NCBI GenBank assembly: GCA_031279305.1
Contig: JAITIS010000058.1
Coordinates: 1-17,244, forward strand
Length of the DNA stretch: 17,244 nt
DNA from: Candidatus Margulisiibacteriota bacterium
Lineage (GTDB): Bacteria; Margulisbacteria; Termititenacia; Termititenacales; Termititenacaceae
Reading direction: 5' to 3'
The translations under genes were made by a program, and so were the position numbers. This document shows, piece by piece, positions 7,351 through 14,065 of this stretch. Position 1 is the stretch's first letter. The number at the start of each line of letters is the position of its first letter. The notes under the pieces were generated by a model. The model was not told where the DNA came from. It saw only the letters and a list, made by a program, of their open reading frames with translations, and searched no databases.

Positions 7351-9263
7351 GGTGAACGCAAAATCTCCTCAAAAAGCAGCCGGTCGCTTGACCGCGCTTG
7401 TTCTGCGGTCAGAGCAGGAAGAAGCGGGGTCTGCTGATAAGAGGAGTGAATTATTTCCGCCGGCGTTTCCTCGTAAGCATATAAAGCGGCGCGCTGGGAG
7501 TTTACCTGCGGCAGACGGCCAAGCAGGCCGGCCAATTCTGCTTTGGTCACCGGCGCGCCGCGCGGGGTGAATTCCGCTTGTTTATACATTCCGGTGCGCT
7601 CCAGCGCGAGAATAGCCGGATCTGCCCAGTGTTCATAGCTGACTATTGTGTAAGGACGCGGCTCCCGCAAAGGCAGTTCCAGCAGTCTGGCCAAAACCAG
7701 CGCCAATTGTCCTCTGGTTAGTTTTTCATCCGGACGCATCAGGCCGTCCGGGAAACCTTTTAGAATGCCTTGATTGGACAGAATATCCACTTCATCCAAA
7801 ATGCCGCGCAGTACCGGCTCGGAATATTTGTTGATCCGCACGACCACCGCGGCCATTTCTTGGCGCGACACAGCGCGTTTAGGATTAAATTTTTGGGGGT
7901 AATCACCGGACATATAACCCAACGTGGAAACAGCAACGATGCTGTCCTGTGCTTTTTCCCCGGCAATATCGTCATATTTTACCAGCCGTAGTATCTTGAG
8001 CTTATAGACTTCCGGCTGTTCTGGGGTGCCTAGCAAAAGATCATTCAAGCCGACGGACAGCTCCACTTCTCTGGAAATTTTTTGCCCGGCAGCTGTGTGT
8101 TCCTCGCCGCCCAGCACATAAACAGAACCGTGCTTCAGCGTGCCGCTCACTAGCAGTCTGGCATCAGTGGTAGTAAGATTGGCTGTCGGAAATTTAAGCT
8201 CCAAAATAGTTTGATATTTTATTTCAGGGGGAATTTCCACTGTTACCGGGGCGGGTTTCCGCTCGCTGGCCGGTTCCGCGCCCACGTAGGAGAGGGAAAA
8301 ATAATGTGTGGTCAGATCGGCCACCTCTCTATCCGGACAATAGGCATAGTCCAGCCGGAAACCAAAAAGATTGAGCCCCAGACCGGCTGAATAATAAGCG
8401 CCCAGCGCGCTATTGCCTCCATCTTCCTCATCTGGGGCTAACAGGTACTGACCGGCGCCGGCACGGAAAAACAGGGCGTCCAGCGGATGCCATTCCGCGC
8501 CAAAATGAGCAGTAGCCGGATAAAAACTCTGTGAAATATTTTTCTTAAAATCCAGAGCCAGAGTCAAATTACGCTGCAGCGTACGGTTGACCAGTCCCAG
8601 CGTAACATACTGCGCGATATTTTCCGCCTCGCCGGTGCCCCAGAGCAAAGCGCCCTGCGCCGCGCGGTTTTCTGCGCCTTGCAGTAAATTTTGGATTTTT
8701 AAGCCCAGCCCCAGATCGCGGAAGGGTTCAGCGTACAGCCCTATGTCCAGATTAAATGCGCTGCCGCTGCCTTGAGCGTAATTAACAATGCCTTTTTGCA
8801 AAAATTTGCCGCTTACGCCCCAGTACAGCGGGCGCCGCCAGAGAGAGCGCTCATTGGCATAGGTCAGAATCACCGCGCTTTCCTGATATGAAGTGAAGCG
8901 CAGGGAGCCGTAATCCGGATCGAGCGCGTAGCTGGCGTCGGTCAGCGGTATCTGCGGCACACTGCGGGACAGATAGGAAATTCCTAACACGGAATGCTCA
9001 AATAGCGGGAAAGCCAGACCGTAGTTCAAATAATTCACGTCTTGCAGAGTGTTCGCCGCCATCGAAAAAAACTTCAACTGTTTAAGCGGCGCGAGGCCGG
9101 CGGGATTATGCACCGCGGCGGAGGGATCGTCCACAATGACCGACGTCACTCCGCCCAAGCCCACACTGCGCGCGCTGGCCGGCACGGCGGAAATATCTGG
9201 AGATTCCAGTTTGGCCAGAGCCAAAACCGTCAAAATAATTACAGCTGTTATAATTTTCGGCAC
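7347..9263 (-). CDS. PorV/UPF0164-like outer-membrane barrel with three C-terminal SLH repeats
   Basis: The 638-residue protein begins with a hydrophobic signal segment (residues 1-18), then ARSVGLGGVTSVIVDDPSAA and VHNPAGLA at 31-58. This is the hallmark start of PorV/PorQ/UPF0164 (FadL-like) barrels. Beta-strand-like sequence runs to about 330. A short Ig-like beta domain follows (about 350-425). Three S-layer-homology-like repeats then occupy about 440-475, 490-528 (GILKGFPDGLMRPDEKLTRG) and 544-584. SLH domains bind cell-wall polymers in the periplasm or S-layer, so the protein may anchor the outer membrane to the wall, as SLH-barrel porins such as OmpM do; those carry SLH at the N-terminus, the reverse of this order. 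The GTG start has an AGAGGA Shine-Dalgarno overlapping the stop of the upstream gene, so the two are co-translated. Confidence 0.8.
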   Translation of the reverse strand: MPKIITAVIILTVLALAKLESPDISAVPASARSVGLGGVTSVIVDDPSAAVHNPAGLAPLKQLKFFSMAANTLQDVNYLNYGLAFPLFEHSVLGISYLSRSVPQIPLTDASYALDPDYGSLRFTSYQESAVILTYANERSLWRRPLYWGVSGKFLQKGIVNYAQGSGSAFNLDIGLYAEPFRDLGLGLKIQNLLQGAENRAAQGALLWGTGEAENIAQYVTLGLVNRTLQRNLTLALDFKKNISQSFYPATAHFGAEWHPLDALFFRAGAGQYLLAPDEEDGGNSALGAYYSAGLGLNLFGFRLDYAYCPDREVADLTTHYFSLSYVGAEPASERKPAPVTVEIPPEIKYQTILELKFPTANLTTTDARLLVSGTLKHGSVYVLGGEEHTAAGQKISREVELSVGLNDLLLGTPEQPEVYKLKILRLVKYDDIAGEKAQDSIVAVSTLGYMSGDYPQKFNPKRAVSRQEMAAVVVRINKYSEPVLRGILDEVDILSNQGILKGFPDGLMRPDEKLTRGQLALVLARLLELPLREPRPYTIVSYEHWADPAILALERTGMYKQAEFTPRGAPVTKAELAGLLGRLPQVNSQRAALYAYEETPAEIIHSSYQQTPLLPALTAEQARSSDRLLFEEILRSP

Positions 9264-9273
9264 ATTTTGTCCT

Positions 9274-11205
9274 CTAATTCAAAATTAAAATCTTGGCGCG
9301 GCCCAGTGATTTTTTCTCGCCGCCCTTCTCGATCAGCAGATGGCAGATGTACACGCCATTGGGCAGAATTTGATTGTTATTAAAAGAAGCTCTGCCGTCC
9401 CAGACCACTTTGTTGAGTCCGGCGTGCGCGCCTTCCTGTCCGCGGGGAATAAATTTGCGCCAGACCACATTGCCGTTGATGTCATATATATAGAGATTTA
9501 TATCTGTGGAATTGGTCAGCTGATAAACCAGCGTGGTTGTATCATCCTTGCCGTCCTCATTGGGGCTGAAAGGATTAGGCGCCGGCACCGGCGGACGCAC
9601 TAGGTCCGTGCCGCGCGAACGCACACTCACCCGCACAATATATGGCGCCGCGGCGATGCCGGATTTATCAGACAGGCCAAACTCAAAAATATGCTCGCCG
9701 ATGTCAAGCAAAACCGGGTACTGCCAGTCAATTTGGTACAGCCAGTAGGGAATTTCTGCCGTCTTGTATATCTGCGCCGGGCCGCTGTAAACAAGCGCGC
9801 CGTCCACCGTCACGCGCACAGAGGACGGGTCAAGACCGATTTGTTTGTAGTCCAGCACATACGCGGAAATATACGGCCCCGCGGAAATGATTAGACCGTC
9901 GCGCGCCGGCATAGTGTCAAAATCGACTGTCACAATAATCGGCGCGGCTTCGGCAACATTCACGGTTAAAAGTCCGAGCAAAATATTGCTGGTGTTGCCA
10001 GCCAGATCAGCATAGGCATAGCCGGATGGCAGGTTAAAAGTCGCCACTGTGCCCACCGCCGGCAGGGCAGTTACTGGAATATGCACGTAACCGTTCCAAG
10101 TGACACGGTCAAGCTCGGAGACCACTGTCACAGGCGCAATAATATTGCCGGAAATATGCAGCTCGGCCTGCGGCGTCACAGCCAGCGGCGCGTCCGCCGC
10201 TAGAGTCACCGGTAAGTTTATGCCCACATTGGCGGTTTGCGTGGCCGGCCAGACGCTTAAAGTCGGCGGCACGGTATCAATGACAAAAGAATATATATCT
10301 GGATGAGGAAGCATCACATTGCCAGCCAGATCGTAGCCGCCGGAAATATTTAGAGAAGCAACCCCGTCGTGAGTGCCGCCGGTCCAGTAAATATTAAAAA
10401 CCCCGGTCCAATCCTGCAGCGTAGTCCAGCTGCCTGTAAAATAATCAGAATAAATAGCGCCCACATTAAAGGCCACACTAAGCGGTTTGGCGCTATCCAT
10501 ATCCTCGTTAAAATGCACATTCACAGTTACGACACCGGCTCTAGCCGGATTGGGCGTGACCAACAACAAATCCACTTCCGGCTGACCGGAAGCGTCCCAC
10601 AGCGCTGTTTCCCGTGCCGCGTATTGGTGCAATGCTCCGTAAATTTCTGGACGCGACCAATAATTATCGTAATAACTATTTTCGTAGCGCAAATAACCGT
10701 CGACGACCAGCCAAGCTCTGGGGAAAAACGCTACATTGTTCGTAACGCTCACCAGAAAAACCAGATCAGCCGTCGTCCCCGCGGCGATCGCCGGCATAGG
10801 ATTTTGCCAGTTCACGGTAAAAGCGTTGTCCACATTGAAATCCGCCGGCGTCTGTCCGGCCGGAATACCGGCAAATTGCCTTTTGTAAAAATGCAAAGCG
10901 GCTTCATTGAGCGCGATGCTGCGCGCGGCGGAAGTATTGCGCGCCGACATAGTCACAATAATTCCGGTCTGGCCGATCTGCAAAATGGCGGGACTGACAA
11001 TATTGGTCGTAAGACTCTCGATGACCAGCGTGTCTACCTGCACGGTGTTGCTCTGAGTGACGTATATAGCGCCGCCGTCGATCCGCACAAATACATCTCC
11101 AGAAACGGGCACAGGCGGCGCAGGGTGTACGGAATTTCCGCCCATAGGATAAGCGGCCAGCCAACTAAAAAGGCATAAGCCCCAAAATAATTTTGGCCAG
11201 CGCAT
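9274..11205 (-). CDS. large secreted beta-rich protein with FlgD/T9SS-like C-terminal domain
   Basis: The 643-residue product begins with a signal peptide (residues 1 to ~19). Beta-rich Ig-like segments follow, including DTVPPTLSVWPA and two stretches of 'D.AGN' type (YDLAGNVM, YADLAGNTSN) typical of surface adhesin repeats. From about residue 540, PNPFSPNEDGKDDTTT leads into LYIYDINGNVVW, VVWDGRAS and ILPNGVYICHLL. That is the FlgD Ig-like fold, which also resembles T9SS C-terminal sorting domains (family knowledge). The protein is therefore probably exported and may be surface-delivered. Its direct partner is the PorV-like barrel gene 10 nt downstream. A promoter sits immediately upstream with an apparently leaderless start. 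No catalytic domain is visible; a structural or adhesive role is inferred. Confidence 0.75.
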   Translation of the reverse strand: MRWPKLFWGLCLFSWLAAYPMGGNSVHPAPPVPVSGDVFVRIDGGAIYVTQSNTVQVDTLVIESLTTNIVSPAILQIGQTGIIVTMSARNTSAARSIALNEAALHFYKRQFAGIPAGQTPADFNVDNAFTVNWQNPMPAIAAGTTADLVFLVSVTNNVAFFPRAWLVVDGYLRYENSYYDNYWSRPEIYGALHQYAARETALWDASGQPEVDLLLVTPNPARAGVVTVNVHFNEDMDSAKPLSVAFNVGAIYSDYFTGSWTTLQDWTGVFNIYWTGGTHDGVASLNISGGYDLAGNVMLPHPDIYSFVIDTVPPTLSVWPATQTANVGINLPVTLAADAPLAVTPQAELHISGNIIAPVTVVSELDRVTWNGYVHIPVTALPAVGTVATFNLPSGYAYADLAGNTSNILLGLLTVNVAEAAPIIVTVDFDTMPARDGLIISAGPYISAYVLDYKQIGLDPSSVRVTVDGALVYSGPAQIYKTAEIPYWLYQIDWQYPVLLDIGEHIFEFGLSDKSGIAAAPYIVRVSVRSRGTDLVRPPVPAPNPFSPNEDGKDDTTTLVYQLTNSTDINLYIYDINGNVVWRKFIPRGQEGAHAGLNKVVWDGRASFNNNQILPNGVYICHLLIEKGGEKKSLGRAKILILN

Positions 11206-11213
11206 AATATATA

Positions 11214-11242
11214 ATTATATTATTTTAAGCAGGCAAACACAA
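11214..11242 (-). promoter_or_regulatory. promoter of the secreted-protein/barrel-SLH operon
   Basis: On the minus strand, TTGTGT (11242-11237), a 17-bp spacer and a perfect TATAAT (11219-11214) end 8 nt before the ATG at 11205. The expected start is within 1-2 nt of the ATG, and no Shine-Dalgarno exists. The -10 box lies in the 12-bp palindrome ATATAATTATAT (11209-11220), so a -10 also reads on the plus strand. Confidence 0.6.
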
Positions 11243-11263
11243 CGCAATAAAAATAAATAGAGC

Positions 11264-11989
11264 CTAAATATCCGTAAAAACCTGCTTGAACCAGCCGGCG
11301 ATATTTTCCGGCAACGTAAACCTCTGGCGAAATAAAGAAATGATTGTTCCCGAATAATCATAAACATCCATTTTCAATTTTCCGGTAAATTTTCCTTTCA
11401 AATAATCACCAGCCGCCAAAGAAATTTTTTCAAAACTGCTGCAGATTACATATAACGCCTTATGATAATTTTGGTTCTGCAAAAGCACGCCCTTGTAATC
11501 TAATCCGGGGGATAATAAGACAACCCCGGCAATTCGCGGATTACGCTCTGCCAGATGTAACGCAAGGTTGGCTCCTAAAGCAATCCCCAACAAACCGGTC
11601 TGTTCGATCTTAAATTTAAAATTCTGCTCAGCATAACGCAATACTGCCTCCAGATCCGCATCCAAAACCGCATAATCCTGCTCTTGGAACACCCTCCAGC
11701 CGCGCCGGTCAGCGGCTATTGATTCGCCGTGTCCGCGCAGATCAATAGAAAGCGCCGAAATGCCTTCTCTCTGTAAATATCTGGCCAGATTATTCCAATC
11801 GCCGCGATTACGTCCCAAGGCGTGAATTAAGATCACGGCTGTCTGATCGGCCGTATTTACCGGGTAATACGTGCCGATCACGGTTAATTCTTCTGTAACC
11901 GGTATTTTTACCCGCTGAGGCCGCGGCAAACGATATTCCGCCGCAAAGACACTAGAAATAAACAACAATACAAAAATAATTTTGCGCAT
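11264..11989 (-). CDS. exported alpha/beta-hydrolase-fold protein, probable pseudoenzyme
   Basis: The 241-residue protein has a signal peptide (hydrophobic 4-16, likely cleavage in VFA-AE). The alpha/beta-hydrolase scaffold is clear: AVILIHALGRNRGDW (51-65, oxyanion region), SIDLRGHGES (81-90) and LLSPGLDYKGVL (158-169). The nucleophile elbow reads GIALG at 135-139, with Ala137 where the catalytic Ser belongs. No His occurs after residue 176; the place expected to hold the catalytic His reads YSGTIISLF (212-220). Glu186 might stand in for the acid. So the fold is kept but ester hydrolysis is unlikely; a binding or scaffold role in the periplasm is inferred. A GGAG Shine-Dalgarno lies 10 nt before the ATG, in the 19-nt gap after sepF, so it is translated from the sepF message. 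Confidence 0.8.
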   Translation of the reverse strand: MRKIIFVLLFISSVFAAEYRLPRPQRVKIPVTEELTVIGTYYPVNTADQTAVILIHALGRNRGDWNNLARYLQREGISALSIDLRGHGESIAADRRGWRVFQEQDYAVLDADLEAVLRYAEQNFKFKIEQTGLLGIALGANLALHLAERNPRIAGVVLLSPGLDYKGVLLQNQNYHKALYVICSSFEKISLAAGDYLKGKFTGKLKMDVYDYSGTIISLFRQRFTLPENIAGWFKQVFTDI

Positions 11990-12008
11990 TCAATAATAAC
12001 TCCAATCA

Positions 12009-12302
12009 CTATTCCTGCCGGACAAATTCCAGCGGGTTTTTCTCCACCGGCTCGTCCAGCGCGCCGTTGGGCAGCAACAGCACCAGATCATCGCGCAAAA
12101 CCAGCATTTTGCCGTCTATGCCGAAAATGGTGCCTTCCAGAAAAGCTAAAATGCGCTGTTTGATATTGCTGTCAATATACTTGAAGTCCACAAGCACGAT
12201 GCTGCCGGAGATCACTTTGTCCGCGACAAGATGCTCCTCTTCAAATGAACGTATCGTAATTATTTTGACCGCGCCACGGCCAACCTTGACCGGAAATTTC
12301 AT
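12009..12302 (-). CDS. sepF: SepF-like cell-division protein, short form
   Basis: The 97-residue protein matches the SepF core: IITIRSFEEEHLVADKVISG, then IVLVDFKYIDSNIKQRILAF, LEGTIFGIDGK and LVLLLPNG. In Firmicutes, Actinobacteria, Cyanobacteria and archaea, SepF anchors FtsZ to the membrane; the conserved Gly in FL-x-G (here FLEG, about residues 54-57) lies at the dimer or oligomer interface. Usual SepF is ~150 residues with an N-terminal amphipathic membrane helix and a linker. Here only about 12 residues (MKFPVKVGRGAV) precede the core, so that anchor seems missing. About 18 acidic residues follow the core. The gene sits after two exported-protein genes and before the hydrolase-like gene. 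Its own extended -10 promoter abuts the ATG and there is no Shine-Dalgarno. Confidence 0.82.
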   Translation of the reverse strand: MKFPVKVGRGAVKIITIRSFEEEHLVADKVISGSIVLVDFKYIDSNIKQRILAFLEGTIFGIDGKMLVLRDDLVLLLPNGALDEPVEKNPLEFVRQE

Positions 12303-12310
12303 CGCTTTTT

Positions 12311-12319
12311 ATTCTAGCA
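12311..12319 (-). promoter_or_regulatory. extended -10 promoter of sepF
   Basis: TGCTAGAAT on the minus strand (12319-12311) fits the extended -10 form TGnTAnnnT. It ends 8 nt before the sepF ATG, with AAAAAGCG between and no Shine-Dalgarno. The matching -35 position (TAGTAT) is poor, as is usual for extended -10 promoters. Confidence 0.5.
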
Positions 12320-12341
12320 AATCAGGAATTAAGATACTAGG

Positions 12342-12758
12342 CTATTTGACCCGCTCGTAAACCCCGGTGATCATCTGGGCAAAAGCGCTGGTGCGCGAGG
12401 TAAAAGCAAAAGTATCGCCCAGCAGGATCAGCTCGCCGACCGTGTCATTCACCGCCACGATCGCGCCGCCGCCGCCGCCGGCCTTGCTGTGCAAAACGTA
12501 TTTGCGCTCCACTATAGTGTATTTTTTCTGGCTGTTGCGTCCCTGTTCTTTGTCCAGCCGGCGAATATGCCGGCGGATCACCGTGCCTTTTTCCCGGTCT
12601 ATTTCGTAAGTTACTTCAAAAAGATCGCCTTTGGCGCGGGAAGTTTTTACTTTGCCATTTTGTCTGGCCGCCACGTCCCGGATCTGGCGATAGGTGCGCA
12701 TCTCACCAGCTAGAACACCCGCGGATAGAATCAAAAGAACTATCAGCAGTTTACGCAT
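12342..12758 (-). CDS. exported protein of unknown function with a pentaglycine tract
   Basis: I do not recognise a family for this 138-residue protein. It has a signal peptide (hydrophobic residues 4-17, likely cleaved at VLAGE). A basic, beta-rich middle part follows, then a run of five Gly (SKAGGGGGAIVAV) and a C-terminal part that ends MITGVYERVK. The Gly run is coded by five consecutive GCC triplets on the plus strand (12465-12479), a possible slippage site. It starts 3 nt after the upstream lipoprotein stop with only a weak GAG upstream, so translation is probably coupled. The pair is conserved-looking in layout and likely works in the periplasm or at the inner face of the outer membrane; a concrete role cannot be inferred. 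Confidence 0.7.
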   Translation of the reverse strand: MRKLLIVLLILSAGVLAGEMRTYRQIRDVAARQNGKVKTSRAKGDLFEVTYEIDREKGTVIRRHIRRLDKEQGRNSQKKYTIVERKYVLHSKAGGGGGAIVAVNDTVGELILLGDTFAFTSRTSAFAQMITGVYERVK

Positions 12759-12761
12759 AAT

Positions 12762-13238
12762 TCACTCGAACTCGGCTGTGTAGCCTAGCTCGCGGAAATA
12801 TTTGCGCAATAAGGTGCCCTGACTGGTGGTTGGGCCGGTACTTTCGGTGTTGTCCACCTGCAGCAGCACATCCGTCCCCCGTTGAACTATTCGCACCATC
12901 ACCGCGACCAGCACATAACGATCTCTGGCTTCGATAGTGCGCCAGGTGCTTTCCTCATAGGAAGTCAGAGGCGGGGTGCTATAAAGATTGGATGTGGCGA
13001 TCGTCGCGCGCTGTCTAGTCGTCTCACTCTGATAAGGCACGTACACCTGTCCCAGCTCCACGCGGTAGGCTCCGGTCTGGTCATTGGCATAAGTGATGCG
13101 GTAACCATACAAAGCCGCAAACTCCTTGAAATGGGCAATCACTTCTTTAGCTTCGGCATTTTTGACCACCAGACGGTTGTTACAACCGGTGAGCAAGAAA
13201 AGGCAGCTCAACAAAATAAATAGTAAAAATTTTTTCAT
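12762..13238 (-). CDS. putative lipoprotein of unknown function
   Basis: The 158-residue protein starts MKKFLLFILLSCLFLLTGCN. The hydrophobic core and lipobox LTGC with Cys19 indicate lipidation and sorting by the Lol pathway or retention in the inner membrane; Asn at +2 is not the Asp that retains lipoproteins in E. coli. The mature part has an alpha/beta look: a helix around residues 30-45, then strands such as DRYVLVAVMVRIVQRGTDVL and a C-terminal helix LLRKYFRELGY. Together this could be a small TRASH- or DUF-type envelope domain, but I recognise none. It leads the minus-strand envelope block and is divergent from the SDR gene across 38 bp. An extended -10 box ends 6 nt before the ATG and no Shine-Dalgarno is present. 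Confidence 0.75.
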   Translation of the reverse strand: MKKFLLFILLSCLFLLTGCNNRLVVKNAEAKEVIAHFKEFAALYGYRITYANDQTGAYRVELGQVYVPYQSETTRQRATIATSNLYSTPPLTSYEESTWRTIEARDRYVLVAVMVRIVQRGTDVLLQVDNTESTGPTTSQGTLLRKYFRELGYTAEFE

Positions 13239-13244
13239 CTGTCT

Positions 13245-13253
13245 ATTATAACA
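13245..13253 (-). promoter_or_regulatory. extended -10 promoter of the lipoprotein gene
   Basis: TGTTATAAT on the minus strand (13253-13245) is a perfect extended -10 (TGnTATAAT). Only six bases (AGACAG) separate it from the ATG, which places the predicted +1 on the A of the start codon itself. Confidence 0.6.
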
Positions 13254-13266
13254 TAAACCTATGTTA
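13249..13266. repeat. inverted repeat inside the divergent promoter
   Basis: TAACATA (13249-13255) and its exact reverse complement TATGTTA (13260-13266) are separated by AACC. The arms overlap both extended -10 boxes, so this could be an operator for a dimeric regulator or simply the result of two facing TGTTA elements. Confidence 0.5.
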
Positions 13267-13270
13267 AAAT
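13262..13270 (+). promoter_or_regulatory. extended -10 promoter of the SDR-tlyA-nadK operon
   Basis: TGTTAAAAT (13262-13270) fits TGnTAnnnT and ends six bases (CCCGCT) before the ATG at 13277. No Shine-Dalgarno is present. The predicted +1 is the A of the ATG, mirroring the opposite promoter. Confidence 0.55.
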
Positions 13271-13276
13271 CCCGCT

Positions 13277-14065
13277 ATGACAGAATACGCTCTCATCACC
13301 GGAGCTACATCCGGCATCGGCTACGCGCTGGCGGAAGAATTAGCCAGACGGGGCAACAATCTGATCCTTGCCAGCCGCAGCCTGAACAAAATGCAGGAAA
13401 TAAAACGTATTTTTGCGCCAAAATACCGAGTGGAGATAGTCTGCGTCAAAATAGATCTAAGCCGCCCGCAGGCGCCTGAGAAATTGTATACATTTTGCGC
13501 GCAAAATGCCTACACGGTAGGCATACTAGTTAATAACGCCGGCATCGGTTTGCCGGTGCGGGAGCAGGCGGAGCAGTCTTTGGCAGAGAGTGAACGGCTG
13601 TTCCAGCTAAACCTGCACTCCCCGCTCGTATTGAGCCAGTTATTCGGCAAAGCGCTGAAAAAACGCCGCCGGGGCTATATACTCAATGTCGCTTCTACCG
13701 CGGCTTTTCAACCTATGCCTTACGCCGCGCTGTATGGAGCATCCAAGGCCTTTGTTCTGTCGTTGTCCGAGGCTATGCACATCGAACTGCAAAAATACGG
13801 TGTCGGTGTCACCGCTCTCTGTCCGGGCATCACCGACACCAATTTTTTCCAGCACGGACGCCCTAGGGTTCCGGCCTTTTTGTACAAACTACTCCCGCCG
13901 GAATTAGTCGCCCAGCGCGCGGTCAAAGCTATGTACCAGAAAAAAATTTATGTGGTGCCCTATTTTCAGCACTGGCTCATCGCCCAGTTCAGCCGTTTTA
14001 TCACCCGTAAAACCGCCGCGCGGATTATGCGCCGGCTGGAGATAATGCGCAAAAAAATCCGATGA
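13277..14065 (+). CDS. short-chain dehydrogenase/reductase
   Basis: The 262-residue protein is a classical SDR. It has the NAD(P)-binding motif TGATSGIG (8-15), NNAG (86-89), the catalytic Ser140 in NVAS, and Tyr153/Lys157 in YGASK. The segment LCPGITDTNF after the active site is typical of the family. A basic C-terminal region (FITRKTAARIMRRLEIMRKK) could contact membranes or acidic partners. Substrate is unknown; related proteins are annotated DltE- or YqjQ-like. It starts at an ATG with no Shine-Dalgarno, right behind an extended -10 box. Its stop overlaps the tlyA start by 4 nt (ATGA), so it is the first gene of the operon with tlyA and nadK. Confidence 0.9.
   Translation: MTEYALITGATSGIGYALAEELARRGNNLILASRSLNKMQEIKRIFAPKYRVEIVCVKIDLSRPQAPEKLYTFCAQNAYTVGILVNNAGIGLPVREQAEQSLAESERLFQLNLHSPLVLSQLFGKALKKRRRGYILNVASTAAFQPMPYAALYGASKAFVLSLSEAMHIELQKYGVGVTALCPGITDTNFFQHGRPRVPAFLYKLLPPELVAQRAVKAMYQKKIYVVPYFQHWLIAQFSRFITRKTAARIMRRLEIMRKKIR

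Noticed and set aside
10369..11178. Plus-strand open frame of 269 codons opposite the secreted-protein gene
   Set aside because: The minus-strand frame has a signal peptide, domain motifs, promoter and operon structure; the plus frame has none of these.
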